From assembly GCF_032477075.1 (NCBI RefSeq), contig NZ_JAWDXO010000023.1, forward strand, positions 15,372 through 79,371: a DNA stretch of 64,000 nucleotides, in the 5' to 3' direction. The translations under genes were made by a program, and so were the position numbers. Below the pieces are notes generated by a model. That model was not told the DNA's origin, searched no databases, and saw only the letters and a program-made list of their open reading frames with translations. The DNA is from Fusobacterium sp. Its GTDB lineage: Bacteria > Fusobacteriota > Fusobacteriia > Fusobacteriales > Fusobacteriaceae. Shown one piece after another: positions 43,620 to 51,735 of this stretch (position 1 is the first letter of the stretch; every line of letters starts with the position of its first letter).

Positions 43620-43700
43620 AGAAAAATAATTTTTTCAACAATCTGTATTAATGAAGATGAAAAAGTTATTTTAACAAGTGAAGCAAAAGTTATGAAATAA
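43620..43700 (+). pseudogene. C-terminal relic of a hotdog-fold (MaoC/thioesterase-like) gene
   Basis: After a stop at 43617-43619 the frame reads STICINEDEKVILTSEAKVM and ends at TAA 43698-43700. This resembles the last strand of hotdog enzymes (cxNxxgxVvltGeAkVm), such as MaoC-type hydratases or the aminobutyryl-CoA ammonia lyase of lysine fermentation. The rest of the gene is gone. Confidence 0.5.
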
Positions 43701-43758
43701 ATACTTGTTATTATAAAAATAAAGAATAGTAATTCACTCAACAAATAATTTAATTTTT

Positions 43759-43803
43759 AAACAGCCAAAGTTCTATATTCATGAACTGAGGCTGTTTATT
43801 TTT
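43759..43803 (+). terminator. Terminator of the sigma-54 operon
   Basis: AAACAGCC (43759-43766) pairs with GGCTGTTT (43790-43797). An inner AGTTC/GAACT pair extends the stem, and a T run follows. Confidence 0.85.
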
Positions 43804-43923
43804 TAGGCAAATAAAAAATAATCATTCTTTTGATTTTTTGGTTTTTATGATACACTATAAATAGTATATTCATATACAACTTATAGAATTAAAACATTTT
43901 AATAAAAAGGGGGTGTATTATTA

Positions 43924-44205
43924 TTGAAACAATATTCTTGTTTTGTTATGGATGATGGCTATTCCAGTATAAATATTAAAGGTTATACTAAAAAAGTGGG
44001 ACTGCAGGTTGAAAAAAATAATAAAAATGGATATAAAATTTTAAATGAAGAGTTATTATTCACTGTTGTTAATCCACATCTCATTCCAGAATGTAAAGTA
44101 GCAGATAAAATTTTTTTAATGTATGATGAAGAACTTTGCAATATAAAATATACAGTCATATATGATGCTTCATCAGATAAAACTACTTTAGAGTTCTCTT
44201 TATAG
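43924..44205 (+). CDS. Small hypothetical protein
   Basis: This is a 93-residue soluble protein, mostly strands (KQYSCFVMDDGYSSINIKGY, IKYTVIYDASSDKTTLEFSL). There is no signal peptide and no known family. It starts at TTG 43924, with GGGGGT ten bases upstream, and ends at a hairpin terminator. It is monocistronic. Confidence 0.55.
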   Translation: MKQYSCFVMDDGYSSINIKGYTKKVGLQVEKNNKNGYKILNEELLFTVVNPHLIPECKVADKIFLMYDEELCNIKYTVIYDASSDKTTLEFSL

Positions 44206-44275
44206 TTTATTTATTGTTAAAAATCAGTAGTTTTATAAGTTTTTTACTTCAAAATAATAAAAAGTAAAACTTAAA

Positions 44276-44300
44276 ACACTGTATTAGTCAGTGCTTTTTT
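44276..44300 (+). terminator. Terminator of the small hypothetical gene
   Basis: A short stem (CACTG with CAGTG) and six T follow the stop after about 70 bases. Confidence 0.65.
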
Positions 44301-44344
44301 ATTTGCTTTATATTATTTAAAATTTTTAATTTATCTTAACAAAA

Positions 44345-44388
44345 TAATAAAAGGAGAAATTCACTAGCCTGAATTCTCCTTTTATTAT
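44345..44388. terminator. Bidirectional terminator
   Basis: ATAAAAGGAGAATTC-type arms pair across the GCC loop (AATAAAAGGAGAAATTCA with TGAATTCTCCTTTTATT). The AT-rich ends let it serve the minus-strand gene beside it. Confidence 0.7.
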
Positions 44389-44422
44389 ATATGAAGCTTT
44401 AAAAATAACCTCTAATTTGAAA

Positions 44423-44800
44423 CTATATTTTTATTTCTCTTCCTATTTTCATTTCTTTTCTCCATTGAGGAATTTCTTCATCTTCTCCCCAATATTCATC
44501 TAATTTTTTTATTTTCCCATTTTCAAAATCAAAAAATGAAGTTGCATGAAATGAAATTTTCTCTTTTTCTAAAAATACCTTTACAACTGATATAACCAGA
44601 TTATTTATTTCTTCCATTCTTTCTATTTTTATTTTCCAGTTTCCAGGATAAAATTCGTTTACCTTTGCAAATTCATCTGGTATAAATGATTCATTTGTAT
44701 CATGCCAGTTTATCACTGCTCCTTCTGAAAAATATTTATTTAATTCATTCCAGTTTTGCTTATCCATATCATTCCAAAATTCAACAATTATATTTTTCAT
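44423..44800 (-). CDS. SnoaL/NTF2-like protein
   Basis: This is a 125-residue protein with the cone-shaped NTF2 fold pattern: an N-terminal helix (IVEFWNDMDKQNWNELNKYF), then INWHDTNESF, and strands ending KISFHATSFFDFENGKIKKL and DEYWGED. SnoaL-like proteins bind or isomerise small hydrophobic molecules; here the ligand is unknown. It stands alone with a terminator downstream. Confidence 0.8.
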   Translation of the reverse strand: MKNIIVEFWNDMDKQNWNELNKYFSEGAVINWHDTNESFIPDEFAKVNEFYPGNWKIKIERMEEINNLVISVVKVFLEKEKISFHATSFFDFENGKIKKLDEYWGEDEEIPQWRKEMKIGREIKI

Positions 44801-44900
44801 AAAAAATAACCTCCTAATATCATAATATCATTCAATAATCAAAGTTTTATATTAAAGTAAAATTCTCTAAAAGTTTATTTTTTAAATTTAATATAAATTT

Positions 44901-45560
44901 TTATTTATAGAGAGATTTATTAGATCTATTATATAATTCTATTTCTGCAAAAATATCTTTACCATCTTTTAACAACATCAGCATAAGGTTATCCTTATTT
45001 TTATACTCTTCTCTTTTCCTAATAACCTCTTCTTTAGTATTTAATACCTCTATAATTTCTCTTTTCCTATCTTCTGATACTTCGTTATAGTATTCAACGT
45101 TTAATTGAAAAAAAGTTTTTTTATACAAAGCTTTGCTAATAAGGATTTTTTCTTGAAGTTTTTTATCTTCTTTTACTTTTTCTTTTATTTCTTCTACTTG
45201 TTTTTTTCTTTTTTCCATTTTTTCTACAAATTCTTCTTTTATTTCAACTGCAACGGCTGTTCCTGTTCCAGAGAGAAGAAGCATACTTTTACCTCTTCCT
45301 GCCATTTCTGAATAAGTAACTCTAAGTCCTATTATAGCATCAGCACCCAAAGATTTTGCTTTTTCTTCTAATCTATTATTTAATATCTCTTTTGCTTTTT
45401 CTAAAGTTTCACGATATATACTTGATTCTCCTCCAATAACATCTGCAATTAAAAAGAATTCTTTAAAATCATTTATTCCAAAAGTTACAGTTTCAGTAAT
45501 ATATCCTATATATTCTTCTATGTCATAGCCTATTAAGTTTTCTGTTGTCGTTATCAGCAT
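44901..45560 (-). CDS. YbjQ (UPF0145)-like protein with extra C-terminal helix region
   Basis: This is a 219-residue protein. Residues 1-105 match the YbjQ/DUF74 family (TTTENLIGYDIEEYIGYITE, then AKSLGADAIIGLRVTYSEM and GTGTAVAVE), a small pentameric fold of uncertain, perhaps metal-linked, role. The remaining ~110 residues are charged and helical (EKMEKRKKQVEEIKEKVKED) and are not part of the usual family. ATG 45560 follows GGGAGAGAAA; an in-frame TTG five codons earlier is not needed. Confidence 0.8.
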   Translation of the reverse strand: MLITTTENLIGYDIEEYIGYITETVTFGINDFKEFFLIADVIGGESSIYRETLEKAKEILNNRLEEKAKSLGADAIIGLRVTYSEMAGRGKSMLLLSGTGTAVAVEIKEEFVEKMEKRKKQVEEIKEKVKEDKKLQEKILISKALYKKTFFQLNVEYYNEVSEDRKREIIEVLNTKEEVIRKREEYKNKDNLMLMLLKDGKDIFAEIELYNRSNKSLYK

Positions 45561-45700
45561 TTTCTCTCCCTGCAAAAATTTAATGTCACTTGCTTTATTA
45601 TAGCATAAATTTATTAATAAAAAGAATTAAAAATACTAAGAAAAATTATGAAAAATATGATATATTATATAGACTGATACACAATAAAAGGAGTTAAATA

Positions 45701-46147
45701 ATGAAGATTTTAATAGATGCAGATGCCTGCCCTGTAGTAGAGTTAACTATAGAAACAGGTAAAAAATTCGGTGTAAAAACCGTTATATTTTGTGATGAAG
45801 TTCATAAAATAGATAAATCTGGAGCTGAAACTGTCTATGTTTCTCAAGGAAATGATTCAGTAGATTTTGTTCTTTTAAAAAATACAGAACCAGATGATAT
45901 AGTTGTCACTCAGGATTTTGGGTTAGCTTCAATGATACTTGCTAAAAAAGCTGCTGCCCTCAATCAAAATGGACTGATTTATAATCAATTTAATATTGAT
46001 CAGCTACTTTTTACAAGACATATATCAAAGAAAATAAGAAACAATGGGGGAAGGACAAAAGGTCCTAAAAAAAGAGAAAAAAGTGATGATGAGAACTTTG
46101 AAAAAAGCCTTATAACTCTTTTAAAAAAATCGGAGGGGATTAGATGA
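45701..46147 (+). CDS. YaiI/UPF0178 family protein
   Basis: This is a 148-residue protein with a PIN-like fold pattern: ILIDADACPVVELTI at the start, then NDSVDFVLL, DIVVTQDFGLASMIL and ALNQNGLIYNQFNIDQLL. The basic tail (GGRTKGPKKREK) matches UPF0178. Nuclease activity is possible from the conserved Asp residues but unproven. Its stop overlaps the MATE gene start (ATGA). Confidence 0.9.
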   Translation: MKILIDADACPVVELTIETGKKFGVKTVIFCDEVHKIDKSGAETVYVSQGNDSVDFVLLKNTEPDDIVVTQDFGLASMILAKKAAALNQNGLIYNQFNIDQLLFTRHISKKIRNNGGRTKGPKKREKSDDENFEKSLITLLKKSEGIR

Positions 46148-47508
46148 CACATCAGGAAAAAGAATTCAGAGATGGAAATATATTATCTCTGCTCATTCGT
46201 TTTTCTATACCTGCAACTTTTGCTATACTTATAGGAATAATATACAATGCAACAGACAGATATTATATTGGACAGGCTGTAGGAAGAAATGGAATCTCTG
46301 CTCTTGCTGTTACTTTTCCAATACTGCTCGTTTTAAGTGCTACAGGGGTGCTTTTCAGTATAGGTGGGTGTGCTCTTGCTGGAATAAAAATGGGAGAGGA
46401 TAAAATAGAAGATGCAAGAAAGGTACTTGGAACATGTTTTTATGCCTTGATTGTCATTGGAGGAATCTATACTGTATTTGGTATGATTTTTCTTGATGAA
46501 ATAGTTTCTTTTATGGGAGCCACAGAAAATAGTTTTGCCTATGCTGTTGAATATAATAAATATTTATTTCCAGTCACTATTTTTCAGCTGATCTATATAA
46601 CTTACTGTGCATTTGTCAGATTAGAAGGAAGACCTATGGAATCTATGGTTATTAATTTTGCCAGTGCCATAGTCAATATAGTTCTGGACTATATACTTAT
46701 CATGAGATATGGTATGGGAATGAAAGGAGCTGCAATAGCTACTGCTATTGCCAATGTTGTTCCTGGAGTCATTCTTATATATCATTTTCTGAAAAGTGAT
46801 ATACTTACTTTAAAGATAAAATATATAAGATATGACCATGAACTTATGAAGAAAATTTTCTATATAGGAAACTCTGGATTTCTTAATCAATTTCTCAATG
46901 GAGCTTATGTCTATGTACTGAATATACAGCTTGCAAAATATGGTGGAGATGTAGCACTTGCTGGAATGGGGATTCTTTCATTACTGAGAACTTGTATAAA
47001 TACTGGTTACATAGGATTAAATCAAGGAAGACAGCCCCTTTTATCTTATAATTGGGGAGCTAAAAACTATGAAAGAGTAAAAAAAATATTTTATTCTTCA
47101 ATAACATTAACTGCTGTAATTTCACTTTTTCTTTTATTTGCAGTAATAGTAAATGCCCATACAGTAGTTAATTTCTTTGTGAAAAATGATCCTGAGCTTA
47201 CAAATTATACTATAAGAGGTACCTATATACATCTGGGATTAATGATAGGTACTGCAATTTATCTTTCATGTACAAATTATTTTCAGGCTGTGGGAAAAGG
47301 TATGATAACTACCAGATTCATTATTTTAAGGCTGGCTGTTCTATCTATTCCACTCACTTATATTCTCCCTATCTTCTGGGGAGCAGATGGAGTATTGATG
47401 AGTTTTCCTGTTGCAGATACCATCTGCTGCATAGGTGCAGCTTATGTTATGTGGAAAGAAATAAAACTGCTCACTGAAAGAGCTGAAAAACAAAAACATT
47501 ATAATTAA
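46144..47508 (+). CDS. MATE-family multidrug/cation efflux transporter
   Basis: This is a 454-residue membrane protein with twelve hydrophobic segments. It shows the MATE layout, with an N-terminal FSIPATFAILIGIIYNATDRY and LALTFPILLV-like segment. The second half repeats the pattern (GFLNQFLNGAYVYVLNIQLA, LNQGRQPLLSYNWGAKNYER). MATE pumps expel organic cations or drugs using sodium or protons. It is translationally coupled to the YaiI-like gene. Confidence 0.9.
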   Translation: MTHQEKEFRDGNILSLLIRFSIPATFAILIGIIYNATDRYYIGQAVGRNGISALAVTFPILLVLSATGVLFSIGGCALAGIKMGEDKIEDARKVLGTCFYALIVIGGIYTVFGMIFLDEIVSFMGATENSFAYAVEYNKYLFPVTIFQLIYITYCAFVRLEGRPMESMVINFASAIVNIVLDYILIMRYGMGMKGAAIATAIANVVPGVILIYHFLKSDILTLKIKYIRYDHELMKKIFYIGNSGFLNQFLNGAYVYVLNIQLAKYGGDVALAGMGILSLLRTCINTGYIGLNQGRQPLLSYNWGAKNYERVKKIFYSSITLTAVISLFLLFAVIVNAHTVVNFFVKNDPELTNYTIRGTYIHLGLMIGTAIYLSCTNYFQAVGKGMITTRFIILRLAVLSIPLTYILPIFWGADGVLMSFPVADTICCIGAAYVMWKEIKLLTERAEKQKHYN

Positions 47509-47651
47509 TTAAATCCATAGCTGCTCACTAGAGCAATATTATAATTAAAAATAAAACTATTAAAACAAAGTATGGCTCATATAATAATATCAACAATTTC
47601 AAAAGAAACCATATCATATGCTATAAATTAATAGGTTTTGGCTTTATATAG

Positions 47652-48125
47652 TTAAAATTCAATAATAAAAATTTCATTATTCATATCAAAGAAAAATCCA
47701 CTAGATAGCAGTGTATTACATGAAGCTTTATTTTCTTGTTCTGGTTGTACAATGATACATTTTACATTATTTTGTAATTTAATTTTTTCAATTAATGCTT
47801 GAATTATTTTTTTACCAAATCCAACACCAAGATATTCAGTTTCACCAATAAGATAGTCAATGCTGTATGCACCATCTATATCAATTTTGCCATGCCATTT
47901 TTCTCCACTATGATGATATTCATAGTATTGACAAAAGCCAATAGGTTTATTTTCCACTTCTACTATAAAATGGTGTAGGAATGAAAATTCATCATTTCTT
48001 TTTTTGACCTCATCAATCCAATCTAGTGGATTATGATACCATTTAGCTACATGAGGTATGTAAAGCCATTTTTCAAACAAAGCAATATCCTTACTATTAA
48101 ATAGGCGCAGTGATAATTTTTTCAA
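47652..48125 (-). CDS. GNAT acetyltransferase (AAC(6')-like)
   Basis: This is a 157-residue acetyltransferase. LSLRLFNSKDIALFEKWLYI and VAKWYHNP are typical of the RimJ/AAC(6') branch. YLIGETEYLGVGFGKKIIQA holds the acetyl-CoA pyrophosphate loop (GxGxGKK), and NKASCNTLLSSGF is the final motif. The start is TTG 48125, preceded by GGGGGATG; longer frames lack a ribosome site. The substrate is unknown, aminoglycoside or a peptide/protein amine being possible. It stands alone. Confidence 0.8.
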   Translation of the reverse strand: MKKLSLRLFNSKDIALFEKWLYIPHVAKWYHNPLDWIDEVKKRNDEFSFLHHFIVEVENKPIGFCQYYEYHHSGEKWHGKIDIDGAYSIDYLIGETEYLGVGFGKKIIQALIEKIKLQNNVKCIIVQPEQENKASCNTLLSSGFFFDMNNEIFIIEF

Positions 48126-48237
48126 GTAGCATCCCCCTTTCAAAATATAATTTCTATTTACATTCTTAATTATAACAATCACTTTTTCCATTGTCAACTT
48201 GAACAAAATTTCTGCATTTATTAATTGTACAGTAAAT

Positions 48238-48270
48238 AAAAAAGGCTGCTTTGATTTGCAGCCTTTTTTT
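48238..48270. terminator. Bidirectional terminator
   Basis: AAAAAAGGCTGC and GCAGCCTTTTTTT form a strong hairpin between two minus-strand genes. It terminates the ferredoxin gene. Confidence 0.85.
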
Positions 48271-48276
48271 AAATTA

Positions 48277-48990
48277 TTAATCTTCTATTATTTCTCCACT
48301 TGTAGATATTGTTACAATATTCCAAGGTATTAGTTTACTGCTTTGAAGTAATGCTTTTTTCACTGCATTCACTATTCCACCACAGCATGGAACCTGCATA
48401 CGTACAACAGTAAGTGATTTTATATTATTGTTTTCAAGGATTGCAGTTAATTTGTCTGCGTAATCTCCTTCATCTAATTTAGGGCATCCTATGAGAGTTA
48501 TTCTGTTTTTTATAAATTTATTATGAAAATCTCCATAGGCATATGCTGTACAATCTGCTGCTATCAATAAATTAGCTCCATTAAAATATGGTGCATTAAA
48601 CGGTACAAGTTTTATTTGTACAGGCCATTGATTTAATTGTGATTCTACTTCTTTAGTTTCACAACATTCTGATTTTTCATTTTTTCTCTCAATAGCTTTT
48701 GATTGTATTCCTGGACACCCACAAGGAAGAGGATGGGCAGTTTCTGCCTTTTTAGCTGCCATATTAGCTTTTACTGCTGCCTCATCATATTCAGCAGCTT
48801 CTCTTTCTTCAAAACTAATTGCATTTACTGGACAACCTGGAAGGCAATCTCCCAAACCATCACAATAGTCATCTCTCATAAGTCTGGCTTTACCATTCAC
48901 CATTCCAATTGCCCCTTCATGACAAGCTGAAACACATATCCCGCACCCATTACATTTTTCTTCATCAATTTTTATTATTTTCCTTATCAT
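48277..48990 (-). CDS. Dicluster 4Fe-4S ferredoxin-type protein
   Basis: This is a 237-residue iron-sulfur protein. The first cluster motif is CNGCGICVSAC (Cys13, 16, 19, 23), and the second is CDGLGDCLPGCP near 43-54. The C-terminal ~150 residues have further cysteines (CGCPG, ADCTAYAYG, GCPKLDEGD, PCCGGIV) that may hold another cluster or a zinc. It probably passes electrons in an anaerobic pathway; its partner is not apparent nearby. A GTGACATAAG leader with GAGGTGAC precedes ATG 48990. Confidence 0.85.
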   Translation of the reverse strand: MIRKIIKIDEEKCNGCGICVSACHEGAIGMVNGKARLMRDDYCDGLGDCLPGCPVNAISFEEREAAEYDEAAVKANMAAKKAETAHPLPCGCPGIQSKAIERKNEKSECCETKEVESQLNQWPVQIKLVPFNAPYFNGANLLIAADCTAYAYGDFHNKFIKNRITLIGCPKLDEGDYADKLTAILENNNIKSLTVVRMQVPCCGGIVNAVKKALLQSSKLIPWNIVTISTSGEIIED

Positions 48991-49074
48991 TCTTATGTCA
49001 CCTCATTATTTGTTACATCTTTCTATAAATATATTACTATATGAAAAAAATAAATTCGGTAACATATGATACAC

Positions 49075-49410
49075 TTAAAATATTTTTTGAACAAGATACA
49101 TATAGAATACTGTTCCTCCTAAAATACTTATCAAGCTATTTCTTTTCCATGCCTGAAGAAATACAACTACTGCTACTGCCAATATTTCAGGTATCCCATG
49201 AGGTGATTTAAGTACATCAGTATCCTTCAAACAAAATATAATAAGAATTCCAATTACTGCTGGAGGCAAAACTTTTCCCAAGTACATCATATATTTTTCC
49301 ACTGCTTTATTTTTTTTATTCAATATAAGAAAAGGAAAAGCTCTTAAAAAATATGAGGTAACTCCTACTGCTGCTATTATAGAAACTGAATATAAAAACC
49401 CTGACCTCAT
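49075..49410 (-). CDS. azlD: AzlD branched-chain amino acid exporter subunit
   Basis: This is a 111-residue membrane protein with three or four hydrophobic segments. VTSYFLRAFPFLIL and YLGKVLPPAVIGIL are characteristic of AzlD. With AzlC it exports leucine-type amino acids. It starts two bases after the azlC stop. Confidence 0.9.
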   Translation of the reverse strand: MRSGFLYSVSIIAAVGVTSYFLRAFPFLILNKKNKAVEKYMMYLGKVLPPAVIGILIIFCLKDTDVLKSPHGIPEILAVAVVVFLQAWKRNSLISILGGTVFYMYLVQKIF

Positions 49411-49411
49411 A

Positions 49412-50122
49412 TTATTCCACTCCTCTTTTCTTTGCTGACTCTATCTTTTTTTCTAATCTTGATTTAAATATAATCAAGAAAACTATTATAATAACTATAG
49501 AAGGAATCAGCATATTTTTAGATCCTAAGAATATCAAACATAGAAGTCCGCTCACCACACCTAATATACTTGGTGTTTTCGTTGGAAAAGTAAGAAACTG
49601 ATCTACAAATATAACTATAAATAAAGCTGTCATTGCAAAATCTATTCCTTTGCTGTTAAAATGCACGGCTGACCCAAGTATTGCTCCTAATACTCCTCCT
49701 AATATCCAATAAAAATGGCTTAACCCAGCTATTGCTAGAAAAAGTTGTTTTCTGTTAACTCCTAATGGAGTTTTTACTGAACACATAATAGCATATACTT
49801 CATCTGTAAGTGTATGTATCATATATGGTCTTACTTTTTTCATCTTTTTAAATAAATTAGTAAAAGATATTCCATAGAGGGCATATCTTGCATTTACTAT
49901 TAAAGTAGTAATAACTGCTTCTGCTATTCCTGCCCCTCCTGTTAAAAGATTTAAAAGTACAAACTGCATAGACCCTGAATAAATTCCCAATCCTATAAAT
50001 AATGCCCAGATGAAATTATATCCATTTCTTTGACATAGAAGTCCAAAGGCCATTCCTACAAAAATATACCCGAAAAAAACCGGCATAGTTGCTTTAAATG
50101 CCGCTTTTAATGCTTTTTTCAT
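49412..50122 (-). CDS. azlC: AzlC branched-chain amino acid exporter subunit
   Basis: This is a 236-residue membrane protein, the larger subunit of the AzlCD pair. Typical stretches are FFGYIFVGMAFGLLC, GIYSGSMQFVLLNLL, NARYALYGISF and LTDEVYAIM. ATG 50122 (MKKALKAAFKATMPV) has GAGGGG five bases upstream; the GTG four codons earlier lacks one. It is paired with azlD downstream, and no regulator is adjacent. Confidence 0.9.
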   Translation of the reverse strand: MKKALKAAFKATMPVFFGYIFVGMAFGLLCQRNGYNFIWALFIGLGIYSGSMQFVLLNLLTGGAGIAEAVITTLIVNARYALYGISFTNLFKKMKKVRPYMIHTLTDEVYAIMCSVKTPLGVNRKQLFLAIAGLSHFYWILGGVLGAILGSAVHFNSKGIDFAMTALFIVIFVDQFLTFPTKTPSILGVVSGLLCLIFLGSKNMLIPSIVIIIVFLIIFKSRLEKKIESAKKRGVE

Positions 50123-50175
50123 ATTTCCCCTCACTTTTTATATTATAATTACTTTTATCTACCCTTTTTTATTTA

Positions 50176-50976
50176 TTACAGGAAAATTTTTTTTAAATAT
50201 TCAGCCACTCCATCTTCATCATTTCTCCCAATTATTTTGTTCTCAGGAAGAAGTTCTTTTAATCTTGGATTACAATTTCCCATAAGAAGCCCTTCACCCA
50301 CTACATCAAGCATCTCATAATCATTTAATCCGTCACCAAAAGATATTACCTCTTCAGTATTTATTCCAAATTTTGGAAGAAGTATATCTTTTATTGCACT
50401 TCCTTTAGAAACTCCCTTATTCATTATTTCCAGACATATCGGCATGGAAAGAGTAAGATTTATTCTATCTCCAAATTTTTCATTTATTTCATTTTCAAGT
50501 TTTCTTATAAGCCTTTCATTTTCATTGATATAAAAAAACTTTATTACTTCACTATTTTTTAATTCCGAAAATTTCTTTACATTATATGTAAATCCAGATT
50601 CCTTATGATATTCATGAGCTTCATCTAAAGGTCTTTCAGAAAACCAAAAATCATCTTTATATATACTTTTATGAATATCTTCATTTATATCAAGATCAAA
50701 TATTTCATTGCTTAATTCCTTAGGTATGTCTCCCTTAAATATAATATCATTATTTTCATTGTGTATTCTGGCTCCATTTGAACTGATAAGATAAGAATCC
50801 AAGCCCAGCATTTCTTTAAACTTTAAGGCATCCATATGATGTCTTCCAGTTGCAATAAAAAACTTTATTCCAAGGTTGGTTACATCTTTTATTACATCTC
50901 TTGTATATTTAGAGATTGTATGCTCAGAATTCAGCAGTGTTCCATCTAGGTCACATACAATTGCCTTATATTTCAT
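50176..50976 (-). CDS. Cof-type HAD-family phosphatase
   Basis: This is a 266-residue HAD hydrolase of the Cof/YidA class. Motif I is VCDLDGTLLNSE (nucleophile Asp), motif II is FFIATGRH, and motif III/IV is the Lys in NKGVSKGSAI plus FGDGLNDYEML. A cap domain sits between. These enzymes remove phosphate from sugar phosphates, FMN or other metabolites; specificity is unknown here. AGGAGG lies five bases before ATG. Confidence 0.9.
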   Translation of the reverse strand: MKYKAIVCDLDGTLLNSEHTISKYTRDVIKDVTNLGIKFFIATGRHHMDALKFKEMLGLDSYLISSNGARIHNENNDIIFKGDIPKELSNEIFDLDINEDIHKSIYKDDFWFSERPLDEAHEYHKESGFTYNVKKFSELKNSEVIKFFYINENERLIRKLENEINEKFGDRINLTLSMPICLEIMNKGVSKGSAIKDILLPKFGINTEEVISFGDGLNDYEMLDVVGEGLLMGNCNPRLKELLPENKIIGRNDEDGVAEYLKKIFL

Positions 50977-51103
50977 TCTTTCCTCCTATTATTTCCTATT
51001 TTTTTAGTATAAGTCTTACTAATTATACCATTTTCCGAAAAAAAAACAAGTAAAAATATCAAATTTTTATTCAATTATTTTAAAAATTTTACTAAGAATT
51101 TTA

Positions 51104-51132
51104 TTGACATAAAGTATATTTTATGATATTAT
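51104..51132 (+). promoter_or_regulatory. tRNA promoter
   Basis: TTGACA (51104-51109) and TATTAT (51127-51132) are 17 bases apart, about 20 bases before the tRNA-Pro start. Confidence 0.8.
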
Positions 51133-51151
51133 AATCTTTGTCAACGAAAGT

Positions 51152-51228
51152 CGGAATATAGCGCAGTCCGGTAGCGCATCTGCCTTGGGAGCAGAGGGCC
51201 GCAAGTTCGAATCTTGCTATTCCGACCA
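51152..51228 (+). tRNA. tRNA-Pro (anticodon TGG)
   Basis: It has a full cloverleaf. The acceptor stem CGGAATA pairs with TATTCCG, then A and an encoded CCA. The anticodon loop CTTGGGA, with TGG as anticodon, sits on a CTGC/GCAG-type stem, and the T arm is GTTCGAATC. C1-G72 is the known proline identity pair in bacteria. Confidence 0.97.
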
Positions 51229-51233
51229 TTAAT

Positions 51234-51308
51234 TGGGCTGTCGCCAAGCGGTAAGGCAACGGACTTTGACTCCGTCAGGCGCTGGTTCGAATCCAGCCAG
51301 CCCAGCCA
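51234..51308 (+). tRNA. tRNA-Gln (anticodon TTG)
   Basis: The acceptor TGGGCTG pairs with CAGCCCA, discriminator G, encoded CCA. The anticodon loop CTTTGAC carries TTG. It starts five bases after tRNA-Pro and shares its promoter. Confidence 0.97.
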
Positions 51309-51323
51309 CTTTAATGTTAATTA

Positions 51324-51352
51324 CCTCTTAAAATAAATTTAAGAGGTTTTTT
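51324..51352 (+). terminator. Terminator of the tRNA operon
   Basis: CCTCTTAAA (51324-51332) pairs with TTTAAGAGG (51338-51346), followed by six T. Confidence 0.9.
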
Positions 51353-51479
51353 ATTTTTTGGAGTAATTTTTTTCTTCATATTATATATTTATGTTTCTTG
51401 ATCTTTATTTAATATTCTTCATAACTATATTATATATAGAAAATATTCTGCTTATGTATAATAAACTTTTAATTTTTAT

Positions 51480-51592
51480 TTTTTTATAAAAAAGCTTGCC
51501 CTTTAAGCTGCTTAAAGGTTTATAATATATTTACTTTCCTGAATATATGTTAATATGATAAAAGGAGCCCTTTTTCAAGGGCTTCTTTTATA
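51480..51592 (+). ncRNA. Candidate small RNA: two hairpins ending in a terminator
   Basis: CCTTTAAG-CTG-CTTAAAGG forms a perfect 8-bp hairpin at 51500-51518. About 40 bases on, AAAGGAGCCCTT and AAGGGCTTCTTT (51561-51588) make an intrinsic terminator with T-rich tail. No open frame lies between this terminator and the tRNA terminator. A short untranslated transcript would explain it, though a clear promoter was not found. The rest of the 430-base gap up to 51735 holds nothing else. Confidence 0.35.
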
Positions 51593-51735
51593 TTTTATTT
51601 TCTTTCCATCATTAAGAGCTTCTTAAATCAATTCTGGATAATCATATTTTAAAAATTTTAAAAAATTATTAAAATTTTTTAAAGCTGTCATTCAATGATC
51701 TAATCTTTCAATTAATGTCTATATCCTTAAAGCAA

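Noticed and set aside
51151..51225. tRNA-Pro beginning at T51151
   Set aside because: That register leaves no proper discriminator and CCA; starting at C51152 gives C1-G72, A73 and CCA.
51229..51735. Integration site at the tRNA-Gln 3' end
   Set aside because: No integrase and no repeat of the tRNA end is visible nearby; a normal terminator follows.
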